The notes beneath the pieces were generated by a model, which made no database searches, was not told where the DNA came from, and was given only the letters and a program-made list of their open reading frames with translations. Below are positions 52,497-61,430 of a DNA stretch of 64,000 nucleotides, piece by piece. The DNA is from Euzebyella saccharophila (GTDB lineage: Bacteria > Bacteroidota > Bacteroidia > Flavobacteriales > Flavobacteriaceae): positions 744,001 through 808,000 of the forward strand of contig NZ_JACYFJ010000001.1 in assembly GCF_014855495.1 (NCBI RefSeq), given 5' to 3'. Every line of letters starts with the position of its first letter. Positions within the stretch are counted from its first letter, which is position 1. A program made the translations under genes and the position numbers.

Positions 52497-54758
52497 ATGA
52501 AACAAGTAGGTCTTATTTTCTGTATGCTATTTTCGAGCGCATTTCTATGGGGCCAAACGGCTAGTGAAAAGGACCTCAAGATAGGTTTGGTTCTCAGTGG
52601 GGGCGGAGCCAAGGGTATGGCACATATTGGCGCCTTAAAGGTTATAGAGGAGGCCGGAATTCAAATTGATTATATAGGGGGTACAAGTATGGGGGCCATC
52701 GTTGGTTCTCTGTATGCCGCCGGTTATTCTGCGGTAGAGCTTGATTCCGTATTTAGAACCACTAATTTCACCAATTTAATTGAGGACAATCTACCCCGAA
52801 ACGCCAAGACCTTTTACGAAAAGGAAGATTCTGAAAGGTATTCCATAACCTTGCCTTTTAATAATTTCAAAGTCTCCGTTCCTCCTGCACTTTCCGGGGG
52901 GCAAAATGTCTATAATGAACTGGTTCGCTTGCTTTACCCAGTAAAGGATATTGAAGATTTTAGCAAATTACCCATTCCTTTTTTGTGCATTGCTACAGAT
53001 GTGGAAACAGGTAAAGAAGTTCTTTTGAACAGGGGGTATCTTCCGGAGGCAGTAATGGCCAGTGGAGCCCTGCCTTCCTTGTTCTCACCTGCCCTAATTG
53101 ATGATCAGGTACTTATAGATGGTGGAGTTGTAAACAATTATCCTATAGCCGAAGTGAAAAAAATGGGGGCGGATATTATTATAGGCGTAGACGTTCAGCA
53201 TGGATTAAAAGACAGGGAGGCCTTACTTTCTGCCACAGAAATTTTATTGCAAATCAATAATTACCGTACGGCCCTTGATATGGAAGAAAAATCTCAATTA
53301 ACAGATGTCTATATTAAACCTGACATAACGGATTTTTCGGTGATTGATTTCAATCTCTTCGAGTCCATAGTCGGTAAAGGCGAGGAGGCAGCAAGAGAGA
53401 AATTTGAAGAACTCAAAAAATTGGCGGAGCCAGGGGGGAGGAAAGAATTTCATGTTAAAATGTATAAGCCCGAGGATCAATTGGATGTTGATCGTTTAAC
53501 CATTACGGGAAGTGACAATTATTCCAGAGGTTATGTAAAGGGAAAATTGAGGTTTGAGCCAGATGAGTCGCCAACCTTTAATGAACTTAAGCAAGGGGTG
53601 AGTAATCTTTCTGCAACCGGTAACTTTCAGACCATTCATTATAATTTATTGACCAATGATTCTGAACAAGAACTTACCATAAAGTTGGTTGAGAATAAAA
53701 ACAAAACATTTTTGCGCTTAGGTGCGCATTATGATAATCTTTTTAAAACGGGTGCTATCATTAACCTTACGAGAAAAAACCTTGTTACCAGGGATGATGT
53801 TACCTCCTTTGACTTTATTATTGGGGACAATATTAGATACAATCTTCAATATTATGTGGACAAAGGTTCCTATTGGAGTTTCGGAATCAACTCTAGCTTC
53901 AAGGAGACGGCAAAGGAAATAGACTTTGAGCTTATTAGAGGTAATTATGAAGTTCCCATTACTGGAAACTTGAATACCATTAATCTTGACTTAACTGATT
54001 TTACCAATCAGGTCTATGTAGAGACCGTACTTCGGGAGGAATTCGCCTTTAGATTGGGGATGGAACATAAATTACTAAAGTTGAGTACGCGAACCTTGGG
54101 AGTGAACAATGATATGGAAAATCCTGATTCTTTTCGTGTTCAGGACGGTCGTACCTTTTTTGAGAAAAGTGATTTTTATAGTGTATTTGGTGGTTTGCGT
54201 TTAGACACCTATGATGATCGCTACTTTCCATCTAAAGGGCTGTACTTTGACGGAGACTTTCACCTATATCTTTTTTCATCGGATTTCAATAAAAATTTCA
54301 AGGAGTTTTCCGTGGCCCAAGCTAAAATGGGGAGTGCATTTCCCATTTTTGGCCCATTAACCTTAAATGTAGAAGCAGAAGGGGGGTTTAAATTGGGTAC
54401 TTCCAATGTTACTTCGTTCGATTTTGTTTTGGGTGGCTATGGTGCAACCCAAGTCAACAATCTAATTCCCTTTTTTGGTTATGATTTTATATCCCTGCCA
54501 GGTAACAGTTTTGTTAAGTCTATGGGTAGGTTGGATTTAGAGTTTGCTCCAAAAAACCATTTAATGTTCACTGCAAACTTTGCCAATGTGGATGATGACC
54601 TTTTTAGAACCGGTGAGTGGTTCACCTTACCAGATTATTCAGGGTATGGGGTAGGTTACGGTTGGGAATCTTTTCTTGGGCCTTTACAAGTGCATTATTC
54701 ATGGTCTCCTGAAGGCAAGAATAGTAATTTTTTCTTCAGTTTGGGATATTGGTTTTGA
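52497..54758 (+). CDS. Patatin-like phospholipase fused to a BamA/TamA-type barrel
   Basis: This 753-residue protein has a signal peptide (FCMLFSSAFLWGQ). The patatin domain follows (about 27-330), with GGGAKG at 35-40, nucleophile S64 in GTSMG and catalytic D208 in DGG. A POTRA-like region and a C-terminal surface-antigen-like barrel complete the protein, ending in aromatic LGYWF. This is the PlpD-type autotransporter arrangement, in which a lipase is carried across or tethered to the outer membrane. Substrate and location of the lipase are inferred. Confidence 0.9.
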   Translation: MKQVGLIFCMLFSSAFLWGQTASEKDLKIGLVLSGGGAKGMAHIGALKVIEEAGIQIDYIGGTSMGAIVGSLYAAGYSAVELDSVFRTTNFTNLIEDNLPRNAKTFYEKEDSERYSITLPFNNFKVSVPPALSGGQNVYNELVRLLYPVKDIEDFSKLPIPFLCIATDVETGKEVLLNRGYLPEAVMASGALPSLFSPALIDDQVLIDGGVVNNYPIAEVKKMGADIIIGVDVQHGLKDREALLSATEILLQINNYRTALDMEEKSQLTDVYIKPDITDFSVIDFNLFESIVGKGEEAAREKFEELKKLAEPGGRKEFHVKMYKPEDQLDVDRLTITGSDNYSRGYVKGKLRFEPDESPTFNELKQGVSNLSATGNFQTIHYNLLTNDSEQELTIKLVENKNKTFLRLGAHYDNLFKTGAIINLTRKNLVTRDDVTSFDFIIGDNIRYNLQYYVDKGSYWSFGINSSFKETAKEIDFELIRGNYEVPITGNLNTINLDLTDFTNQVYVETVLREEFAFRLGMEHKLLKLSTRTLGVNNDMENPDSFRVQDGRTFFEKSDFYSVFGGLRLDTYDDRYFPSKGLYFDGDFHLYLFSSDFNKNFKEFSVAQAKMGSAFPIFGPLTLNVEAEGGFKLGTSNVTSFDFVLGGYGATQVNNLIPFFGYDFISLPGNSFVKSMGRLDLEFAPKNHLMFTANFANVDDDLFRTGEWFTLPDYSGYGVGYGWESFLGPLQVHYSWSPEGKNSNFFFSLGYWF

Positions 54759-54848
54759 GGTGGTTATATAGGTGCTGTATAATTTTTTCCGATATTTGTT
54801 AGAGATGATACAGTTTAGAATCGATATTACTTCCCATCTTAGGGCCAT

Positions 54849-54861
54849 GTGGTAATACCAC
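54849..54861. promoter_or_regulatory. Perfect palindrome GTGGTAATACCAC upstream of hppD
   Basis: A 13-bp inverted repeat 100 bp upstream of hppD, in a 203-bp intergenic region. Its form fits a dimeric regulator site; no regulator is known. Confidence 0.4.
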
Positions 54862-54961
54862 TGAGGTTTGTAAATCCTCTTTTTATTGATCCTTTAGAGG
54901 GTCATCCATTTTATCTGCCTATGACTAGGCTTTTATCAGAACTCAACTTAAAAATACTCAT

Positions 54962-56104
54962 ATGTCAACATTGGATAATACCTCCTTGCAATTGCCAAAG
55001 GAGAATTTGGAAGCGGAAGATTTTTTGCCATTATTAGGAACGGATTATGTAGAACTTTACGTAGGGAATGCCAAACAGTCGGCTCACTATTATATGTCTG
55101 CCTGGGGCTTTCAACCTGTAGCGTATGCAGGTCTGGAAACCGGTCTTAAGGATAGGGTAAGTTATGTATTGCAACAAGGAAAAATTAGGATCATGCTTAC
55201 TTCTCCCCTAAAGCCTGGCGGAGACATTAATAAACATATAGATTCCCATGGAGATGGTGTAAAGACTATTGCCTTATGGGTAGACGATGCCACCAAAAGC
55301 TATAAGGAAACCGTTGCCAGAGGCGCAGAAAGTTACTTGGTTCCAAAGACCCTACAAGATGATTCCGGTAAGGTAGTGGTTTCAGGTATTCACACCTATG
55401 GGGAAACGGTGCATGTTTTTGTAGAAAGAAAAGACTATCACGGGGTGTTTCTTCCCGGCTTCAAAGATTGGTCACCTCATTATCAGCCCAAAGACGTTGG
55501 ATTAAAGTATGTGGATCATATGGTAGGAAATGTAGGTTGGAACGAGATGAACAAATGGTGTGAGTTTTATGCTAAAGTAATGGGGTTTGCACAATTGGTC
55601 TCATTTGATGACAAAGATATTTCTACAGAGTATACCGCCCTTATGAGCAAGGTAATGAGCAATGGCAATGGACGGATTAAATTCCCGATTAACGAGCCTG
55701 CAGATGGGAGAAAAAAATCACAGATAGAGGAGTACATTGAGTTTTATAACGGAGCTGGGGTGCAACATATGGCTTTGGCAACGGATAATATTATTGAGAC
55801 TGTTGGCTCTCTTCGTGATAGAGGGGTAGAGTTTTTGACCGTTCCACCAAGTTATTATGAAGAATTATTGGATCGGGTAGGCGAAATAGATGAGGATTTA
55901 GTACCCTTGCGGGAATTAGGCATTTTAGTGGATAGGGATGAAGAAGGATACCTTTTGCAGATATTTACTAAGCCCATATTGGACCGTCCTACAATGTTTA
56001 TAGAAATTATTCAAAGAAAAGGTGCGAAGTCTTTTGGAAAGGGTAATTTCAAAGCTCTTTTTGAGGCGATAGAACGGGAACAGGAATCTAGGGGAACCCT
56101 CTAG
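54962..56104 (+). CDS. hppD: 4-hydroxyphenylpyruvate dioxygenase
   Basis: This 380-residue enzyme forms homogentisate from 4-hydroxyphenylpyruvate in tyrosine breakdown. The two VOC domains are present and the iron ligands are H186 (DHMVGN), H269 (QHMAL) and E348 (FIEII). A 13-bp palindrome lies in its upstream region. It is followed by a long 3' region with a candidate RNA, then DUF3108 and kynA, all consistent with aromatic amino-acid metabolism. Confidence 0.96.
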   Translation: MSTLDNTSLQLPKENLEAEDFLPLLGTDYVELYVGNAKQSAHYYMSAWGFQPVAYAGLETGLKDRVSYVLQQGKIRIMLTSPLKPGGDINKHIDSHGDGVKTIALWVDDATKSYKETVARGAESYLVPKTLQDDSGKVVVSGIHTYGETVHVFVERKDYHGVFLPGFKDWSPHYQPKDVGLKYVDHMVGNVGWNEMNKWCEFYAKVMGFAQLVSFDDKDISTEYTALMSKVMSNGNGRIKFPINEPADGRKKSQIEEYIEFYNGAGVQHMALATDNIIETVGSLRDRGVEFLTVPPSYYEELLDRVGEIDEDLVPLRELGILVDRDEEGYLLQIFTKPILDRPTMFIEIIQRKGAKSFGKGNFKALFEAIEREQESRGTL

Positions 56105-56313
56105 GTTCAGGGAGATTCTACGGTCTTGTTGGTTTTTGGGTGAGGATTCTTTCTAACTGTGTTTCAAAAAAATCGCTTGTAAGTAAAAAGAACTGTTAAT
56201 GTAATAGTTAAAGTAAGTTAAATAGGTGTCCAATCATAAAACAAGCAGTAAATTTGTTGGTGTAAGGGGTGGTTCCCTTACAACTTTAAGTATTGGTTTT
56301 TCATAATTTAAAG

Positions 56314-56330
56314 TTTGGTTGGTTATTTAG
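56314..56330 (+). repeat. 17-bp element TTTGGTTGGTTATTTAG, copy 2
   Basis: Exact copy of 24438-24454, again immediately before a terminator hairpin. Confidence 0.55.
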
Positions 56331-56364
56331 GAAAAGCCCTAACAGTAATGTTGGGGCTTTTTTT
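56331..56364 (+). terminator. Terminator in the hppD downstream region
   Basis: AGCCCTAACA (56335-56344) pairs with TGTTGGGGCT (56349-56358), with a GTAA tetraloop and a run of seven T residues. Confidence 0.85.
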
Positions 56365-56487
56365 GATATTGGAAGGTGCACTGCAATGTGTTAAAAGCAA
56401 TACTTTGGAATAAATTTTGTTTAAGTTATTGTAATCCTAGAAAAAATCCATTTGGCATTTTTTAATTTTATAGTTAAAACGAACCTT

Positions 56488-57267
56488 ATGAAAAAGGTCT
56501 TTACAATACTTCTTCTCACCCTTGGCTTTTTTGTTCAGGCGCAATACGAAAGTTCTGCATTCAAACCTGGCGAATGGTTAAAATTTAGAATGCACTATGG
56601 TTTTTTAAATGCCAGCTACGCTACTCTTCACCTTAAATCTGACAATATTGGCGATGTACCTGTCTATCATGTGGTGGGTAAGGGTCAAACTACAGGTCTT
56701 GCAAGCCTCTTTTTTAAGGTAGATGATACTTATGAAAGTTATTTTGGCAAGGAAGATGGCAAACCATACCGCTTTATAAGAAAGATTGATGAAGGTGGGT
56801 ACACCAAGGATATTGAAATAAATTTTGACCATACAGCGGATAAGGCAGTACTCAACGATAAAAAAAATAAGAAAAAGTACAATTTTGATCTGCAGGATAG
56901 TATTCAGGATTTACTTTCAGCCTTTTATTACCTCAGAAATAACTATGATCCAGATGATTTGGTTAAGGGTGAGGCGGTCAAGCTTAAAATGTTATATGAT
57001 GATGATGGGGTTTTTAATTTCAAGCTAAAATATTTAGGTACTGAAATTTTAAAAACCAAGTTCGGAAAAGTAGAATGTTTTAAATTTAGACCCTTGGTAC
57101 AGTCCGGAAGGGTCTTCAAAGAAAAAGAAAGCCTATCTTTGTGGGTGTCCAAGGACAAGAACCGTATACCCATTAGAATTCAGGCAGACTTGGCCGTAGG
57201 TTCCATTAAGGCAGATTTAGACGGGTATAATGGTCTAAAACATCAGTTCAAGATTATAATGGACTAG
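56488..57267 (+). CDS. DUF3108 domain secreted protein
   Basis: This 259-residue protein (from ATG 56488) starts with a signal peptide (MKKVFTILLLTLGFFVQAQ). A DUF3108 domain follows, with KPGEWLKFRMHYGFLNASYATL and SLWVSKDKNRIPIRIQADLAVGSIKADL. A TTG at 56452 would add a 12-residue prefix unlike a signal peptide, so the ATG is used. DUF3108 proteins are periplasmic with unknown function. It lies 6 bp before the kynA start. Confidence 0.85.
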   Translation: MKKVFTILLLTLGFFVQAQYESSAFKPGEWLKFRMHYGFLNASYATLHLKSDNIGDVPVYHVVGKGQTTGLASLFFKVDDTYESYFGKEDGKPYRFIRKIDEGGYTKDIEINFDHTADKAVLNDKKNKKKYNFDLQDSIQDLLSAFYYLRNNYDPDDLVKGEAVKLKMLYDDDGVFNFKLKYLGTEILKTKFGKVECFKFRPLVQSGRVFKEKESLSLWVSKDKNRIPIRIQADLAVGSIKADLDGYNGLKHQFKIIMD

Positions 57268-57273
57268 CAGTTA

Positions 57274-58236
57274 ATGAAAGAAAGGGAAGGGATAGATTCA
57301 CAAATACAAAAGCTTGAGGAAAAATATAAGGACTCTGGCCAAGACCTTAGCTCTTATTTAGACGGATTGCTCCACCAAAGATACCTCACTTATTGGGACT
57401 ACATCAATCTTGATACCCTCTTAAGCCTTCAACAGCCAAGAACTTATTTCCCGGATGAGGAAATATTCATCATGTACCATCAGATAACCGAGCTTTATTT
57501 TAAGCTTATTTTGCATGAACAAAAACAGCTGGTAGATGACAAATCCCAAAACTTGGATTTCTTCATTGAGAAGGTAAGGAGGGTCAACAGTTATTACGAA
57601 GCCCTTATTTCTTCCTTCAAGATCATGATCAAAGGAATGGAGCGAGAGCAGTTTTTACAATATAGAATGGCGTTGTTGCCGGCAAGTGGCTTTCAATCGG
57701 CCCAATTCAGGATGATTGAAATTTATTCCACGGGTCTTGAGAATTTGGTGCATCAAAGTAAAAGGGACCAGTTTACAGATTTGAATTCAATTGAGGAGCT
57801 GTACGAGGAAATTTATTGGAAAAGAGGTGCGACCGATTTAGCTACGGGAGAAAAGACCCTAACCCTTAAACAATTTGAATATAGATATACCCCTCGGTTA
57901 ATAAGAATTGCAAAACAGGTACACAATAATACCATCTATCATAAATATTTACAGCTTCCGGAAACCAAAAGGTATAATAAAGAACTAGTTCAAGCGTTAA
58001 AGACAATGGATATCAACGCAAACGTGAACTGGCCATTGATGCATATGGGTTCTGCCCATAGATACTTGGCCAAGGACAAAGAGCAAGTAGACGCCACTGG
58101 CGGAACCAATTGGAAAGAGTATTTGCCGCCTAGTTTTCAGAAAGTTGTATTTTTTCCAGAAATTTATTCTAAACAAGAGTTAAATAATTGGGGTAAACAA
58201 TGGGTAGACCATATATTTAATCCCGAAAAGAAATAA
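57274..58236 (+). CDS. kynA: Tryptophan 2,3-dioxygenase
   Basis: This 320-residue haem dioxygenase opens tryptophan's indole ring, the first step of the kynurenine pathway. The family's N-terminal MYHQITELYFKLILHE stretch is at about 67-82. The haem-ligand region GSAHRYLAKD and the C-terminal DATGGTNWKEYLPPSFQ are conserved. It follows the DUF3108 gene by 6 bp and is 9 bp upstream of the M23 peptidase, so DUF3108-kynA-M23 is one likely transcript. Confidence 0.96.
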   Translation: MKEREGIDSQIQKLEEKYKDSGQDLSSYLDGLLHQRYLTYWDYINLDTLLSLQQPRTYFPDEEIFIMYHQITELYFKLILHEQKQLVDDKSQNLDFFIEKVRRVNSYYEALISSFKIMIKGMEREQFLQYRMALLPASGFQSAQFRMIEIYSTGLENLVHQSKRDQFTDLNSIEELYEEIYWKRGATDLATGEKTLTLKQFEYRYTPRLIRIAKQVHNNTIYHKYLQLPETKRYNKELVQALKTMDINANVNWPLMHMGSAHRYLAKDKEQVDATGGTNWKEYLPPSFQKVVFFPEIYSKQELNNWGKQWVDHIFNPEKK

Positions 58237-58245
58237 AAATTCAGA

Positions 58246-59541
58246 ATGCATAAATACTGGGGCCTTTTTTTAGTACTTATCCTAACCTTTTCTTGTAAAG
58301 AAAAAGCCGCAACGGAGCAACAAATTCAAAAGACTGAATTGGCCATTGCGCCTATTGTAAAGCCTATTAAAAAGCATTTTGGTTTTAATCTGGACGATTT
58401 CACCGTTAAAATGGATACCATAAGACGTGGTGACAGTTTTGGTGAACTAATGCTGCAGCATAAAGTGGATTATCCAAAAATAGCAAGGATAACGGAAGAT
58501 TTTAAAGATACTTTTGATGTTCGTAGAATACGTGTGGGAAAACCCTACATGATATTAAAATCTCGTGATACTTCTGAAACTGCACAGGTTTTTATTTACG
58601 AAAACGACGTCATCAATTATACCGTTGTGGACCTGAGGGATACTGTTCGTGCCTACAAGGAGAAAAAACAAGTAAAATTTGTGGAGCGGGAAGTCTCTGG
58701 AGTAATCAACAGTAATTTATCCGAAGCACTGTTAGAGCAAGGAATCGATTATATGGTTACCCATAACTTGGCAAATGTGTATGCTTGGACCATTGACTTT
58801 TCTATGCTTCAAAAAGGAGACAAGTTCAAGGTTGTCTATAAGGAAAAGTACATCAATGATTCAATCTATGCCGGTTCAGAGGGTATCGATGCCGCTTATT
58901 TTGAGCATAATGGCAAACCGGTATACGCCTTTGCTTACGAAAATGATTCGTTAAAGAGCATTGTAGATTACTTTGATGAAAGTGCCAATAACCTAAGAAG
59001 AACTTTTTTAAGGATGCCTGTGGAATTTGGTAGGTTATCTTCTCGATACAACTTAAAAAGAAGGATTAGGTATTACGGTAATAAAATTAGGCCTCATAAA
59101 GGAACTGACTATGCGGCACCCATAGGCACGCCTATCTTGGCAACTGCTGATGGTACCGTAACGGAATCTACTAGGCGTGGAGGTAATGGCAAATATGTTA
59201 AAATTAGGCATAACGGCACCTATAGCACCCAATACCTGCACATGAAGAAGCAAAACGTAAAACGTGGCGATTTCGTAAGACAAGGCGATGTTATCGGGTG
59301 GATTGGCATGACCGGTAATACAAGTGGGCCACACGTTTGCTACCGTTTTTGGAAAGATGGAAGACAGGTAGACCCGCTTAGGGAAGAACTTCCCAAAGCT
59401 GAGCCTCTGGCCGAGACTTTGCAACCTGCGTACTTCAATTATATTGCTCCTTTAAAGGATCAATTAGACTGTATTGCATACCCTCCTCAACCTGTAGAAG
59501 AGGAACTTTTGGCAGGTGAGCTATCCGCCTTAACGGAATAA
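58246..59541 (+). CDS. M23-family peptidase lipoprotein
   Basis: This 431-residue protein has a lipobox (LTFSC, Cys17). A long N-terminal part follows, then the LytM/M23 domain, with H284 and D288 in PHKGTDYAAP and H332 in QYLHM. The final HxH motif appears as PHVCY (363-365), so the usual third ligand is C365. Many M23 proteins with altered ligands are non-catalytic activators of amidases. Whether this one still binds zinc is not clear from sequence. It is between kynA and pgi. Confidence 0.9.
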   Translation: MHKYWGLFLVLILTFSCKEKAATEQQIQKTELAIAPIVKPIKKHFGFNLDDFTVKMDTIRRGDSFGELMLQHKVDYPKIARITEDFKDTFDVRRIRVGKPYMILKSRDTSETAQVFIYENDVINYTVVDLRDTVRAYKEKKQVKFVEREVSGVINSNLSEALLEQGIDYMVTHNLANVYAWTIDFSMLQKGDKFKVVYKEKYINDSIYAGSEGIDAAYFEHNGKPVYAFAYENDSLKSIVDYFDESANNLRRTFLRMPVEFGRLSSRYNLKRRIRYYGNKIRPHKGTDYAAPIGTPILATADGTVTESTRRGGNGKYVKIRHNGTYSTQYLHMKKQNVKRGDFVRQGDVIGWIGMTGNTSGPHVCYRFWKDGRQVDPLREELPKAEPLAETLQPAYFNYIAPLKDQLDCIAYPPQPVEEELLAGELSALTE

Positions 59542-59621
59542 TCACATAGTAGAGGTTGTTATTAGTAGCTATATGGCTTAATTTAGCCAGATAGAGATAC
59601 TAACATAATATACAATCCTCA

Positions 59622-61259
59622 ATGTCTTTACATCATATAAACCCTACTTCGTTGCCTTCATGGCAAGAATTATCCAAGCATTTTCAGGAAACAAAAGATA
59701 CGCACCTAAAAGAGTTGTTTGAGAAAGACGATAAACGTGCAGAAAAGCTGTCTCTTTCTTGGAATGATTTTTTGGTTGATTTTTCTAAAAATAGGATTAC
59801 GGATAAAACCTTGGAATTGTTATTGGAACTGGCAGATGAGATAAAGCTTTCGGATGCTATAGAAAAACAATTTTCCGGTGCGCATATTAACAAGACAGAG
59901 GACAGGGCCGTGCTTCATACTGCTTTGAGGGCGAAAAGCACTGATAAAATTCTGGTGGATGGTGTCAATGTTGTACCAGAGGTTTATGATGTAAAACAGC
60001 ATATACGTGATTTTGCATCTGGTATAATTAATGGCGATGTAAAAGGATATACTGGCAAGGCCTTTACGGATGTGGTGAACATTGGTATTGGGGGATCTGA
60101 TCTAGGTCCGGCTATGGTTACCGAAGCTTTAAAATTTTATAAAAATCGGCTTACCACTCATTTTGTTAGCAATGTAGATGGGGACCATGTACACGAAATA
60201 CTAAAAAATCTGGATCCTGAAACCACTTTGTTTGTGGTGGTTTCCAAAACTTTTACAACTCAAGAAACTTTGAGTAACGCAACAACCATTAAAAAATGGT
60301 TTCTCCAGCATGCTACCCAAAAGGATATAGCGAAGCATTTTGCTGCCGTAAGTACAAATACAGAGGCAATTGCTGAATTTGGTATAGATGAAAAGAATGT
60401 CTTCCCTATGTGGGATTGGGTCGGCGGGAGATTTTCTTTATGGAGTGCCGTGGGCTTATCCATAGCATTGGCCGTTGGTCCGGATAATTTTGAATCTTTA
60501 TTGAAAGGTGCCAATGAAATGGACAATCATTTTAAAACTGCGGATTTTAAAGAAAACATTCCTGTGGTCTTGGCCTTGTTAAGCGTCTGGTATAATAATT
60601 TTTACGATGCAGAAACGGAAGCTATTATCCCTTATTCACAATACCTGAGTAGATTTTCGGCCTATTTGCAACAAGGGATAATGGAAAGTAATGGCAAAAG
60701 TGTGGATCGTACCGGTTCAAGGGTAGGCTACCAAACCGGAACCATTATTTGGGGAGAACCGGGAACCAATTCACAGCATGCCTTTTTTCAATTGATACAT
60801 CAAGGGACCAAACTTATTCCTGCAGATTTTATAGGCTTTAAAAAGTCCTTGTTTGGAGATGTGGACCATCATAATAAGTTAATGGCCAATTTCTTTGCAC
60901 AAACAGAGGCACTCATGAACGGTAAAACTGTTGAAGAGGTAACCACGGAACTTGAAGCCAAAGGAATGGCTGAGGAGGAAATGGAGCAATTGATTCCATT
61001 TAAGGTTTTTGAAGGCAATAAGCCAACCAATACTTTGCTGATCGATCAACTTACCCCAAAGAGTTTAGGCAGTCTCATTGCCTTGTATGAACACAAAATA
61101 TTTGTACAAGGTATTATTTGGAATATTTTCAGCTACGATCAATGGGGCGTTGAATTAGGTAAGCAATTGGCAGGTAAAATTCTTCAAGATATTAATGGCT
61201 CTGAAATTGGCAAACACGACGGCTCAACATTGAGGCTTTTACAGGAATTTAAGAATTAG
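59622..61259 (+). CDS. pgi: Glucose-6-phosphate isomerase
   Basis: This 545-residue isomerase interconverts glucose 6-phosphate and fructose 6-phosphate. The conserved segments [28 protein letters not shown] and [15 protein letters not shown] are all present, and the length is typical. It follows the M23 gene by 80 bp and ends before a TonB receptor gene with its own leader. Confidence 0.97.
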   Translation: MSLHHINPTSLPSWQELSKHFQETKDTHLKELFEKDDKRAEKLSLSWNDFLVDFSKNRITDKTLELLLELADEIKLSDAIEKQFSGAHINKTEDRAVLHTALRAKSTDKILVDGVNVVPEVYDVKQHIRDFASGIINGDVKGYTGKAFTDVVNIGIGGSDLGPAMVTEALKFYKNRLTTHFVSNVDGDHVHEILKNLDPETTLFVVVSKTFTTQETLSNATTIKKWFLQHATQKDIAKHFAAVSTNTEAIAEFGIDEKNVFPMWDWVGGRFSLWSAVGLSIALAVGPDNFESLLKGANEMDNHFKTADFKENIPVVLALLSVWYNNFYDAETEAIIPYSQYLSRFSAYLQQGIMESNGKSVDRTGSRVGYQTGTIIWGEPGTNSQHAFFQLIHQGTKLIPADFIGFKKSLFGDVDHHNKLMANFFAQTEALMNGKTVEEVTTELEAKGMAEEEMEQLIPFKVFEGNKPTNTLLIDQLTPKSLGSLIALYEHKIFVQGIIWNIFSYDQWGVELGKQLAGKILQDINGSEIGKHDGSTLRLLQEFKN

Positions 61260-61430
61260 ATTGTTAGATTCGTATTTTGTGTTTGGGTTAGGTATAAATC
61301 ACTGCTTTTCAATAGTTAGCTAAATTTTTTATGTTAATTTCAACTTAATTAATTTAACGTTGTGTTAATGTTCGAAATTATAAAATAGGGCACTTTTGCA
61401 GCGAAATTGAAGACTAACAAATACACACAA

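Larger units (their letters stand above)
56249..56364 (+). ncRNA. Candidate short RNA with a 5' hairpin and a terminator
   Basis: TAAATTTG (56249-56256) is a full -7 match. A transcript starting about 56262 would open with the perfect hairpin TGTAAGGG/CCCTTACA (56261-56282) and end at the terminator near 56364, about 100 nt. No TTG was found at the usual upstream distance. The alternative is the 3' untranslated region of hppD. Confidence 0.3.
56105..56487. other. 383-bp gap with hairpins, 17-bp repeat and terminator
   Basis: Contents in order: -7-like TAAATTTG at 56249-56256, an 8-bp hairpin TGTAAGGG/CCCTTACA at 56261-56282, the 17-bp repeat at 56314-56330, and a terminator at 56331-56364. 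The rest of the gap up to the DUF3108 start shows nothing clear. Confidence 0.5.

Noticed and set aside
54849-55037. Plus-strand ORF of 62 codons before hppD
   Set aside because: It overlaps the hppD start in another frame and has no recognisable protein or promoter.
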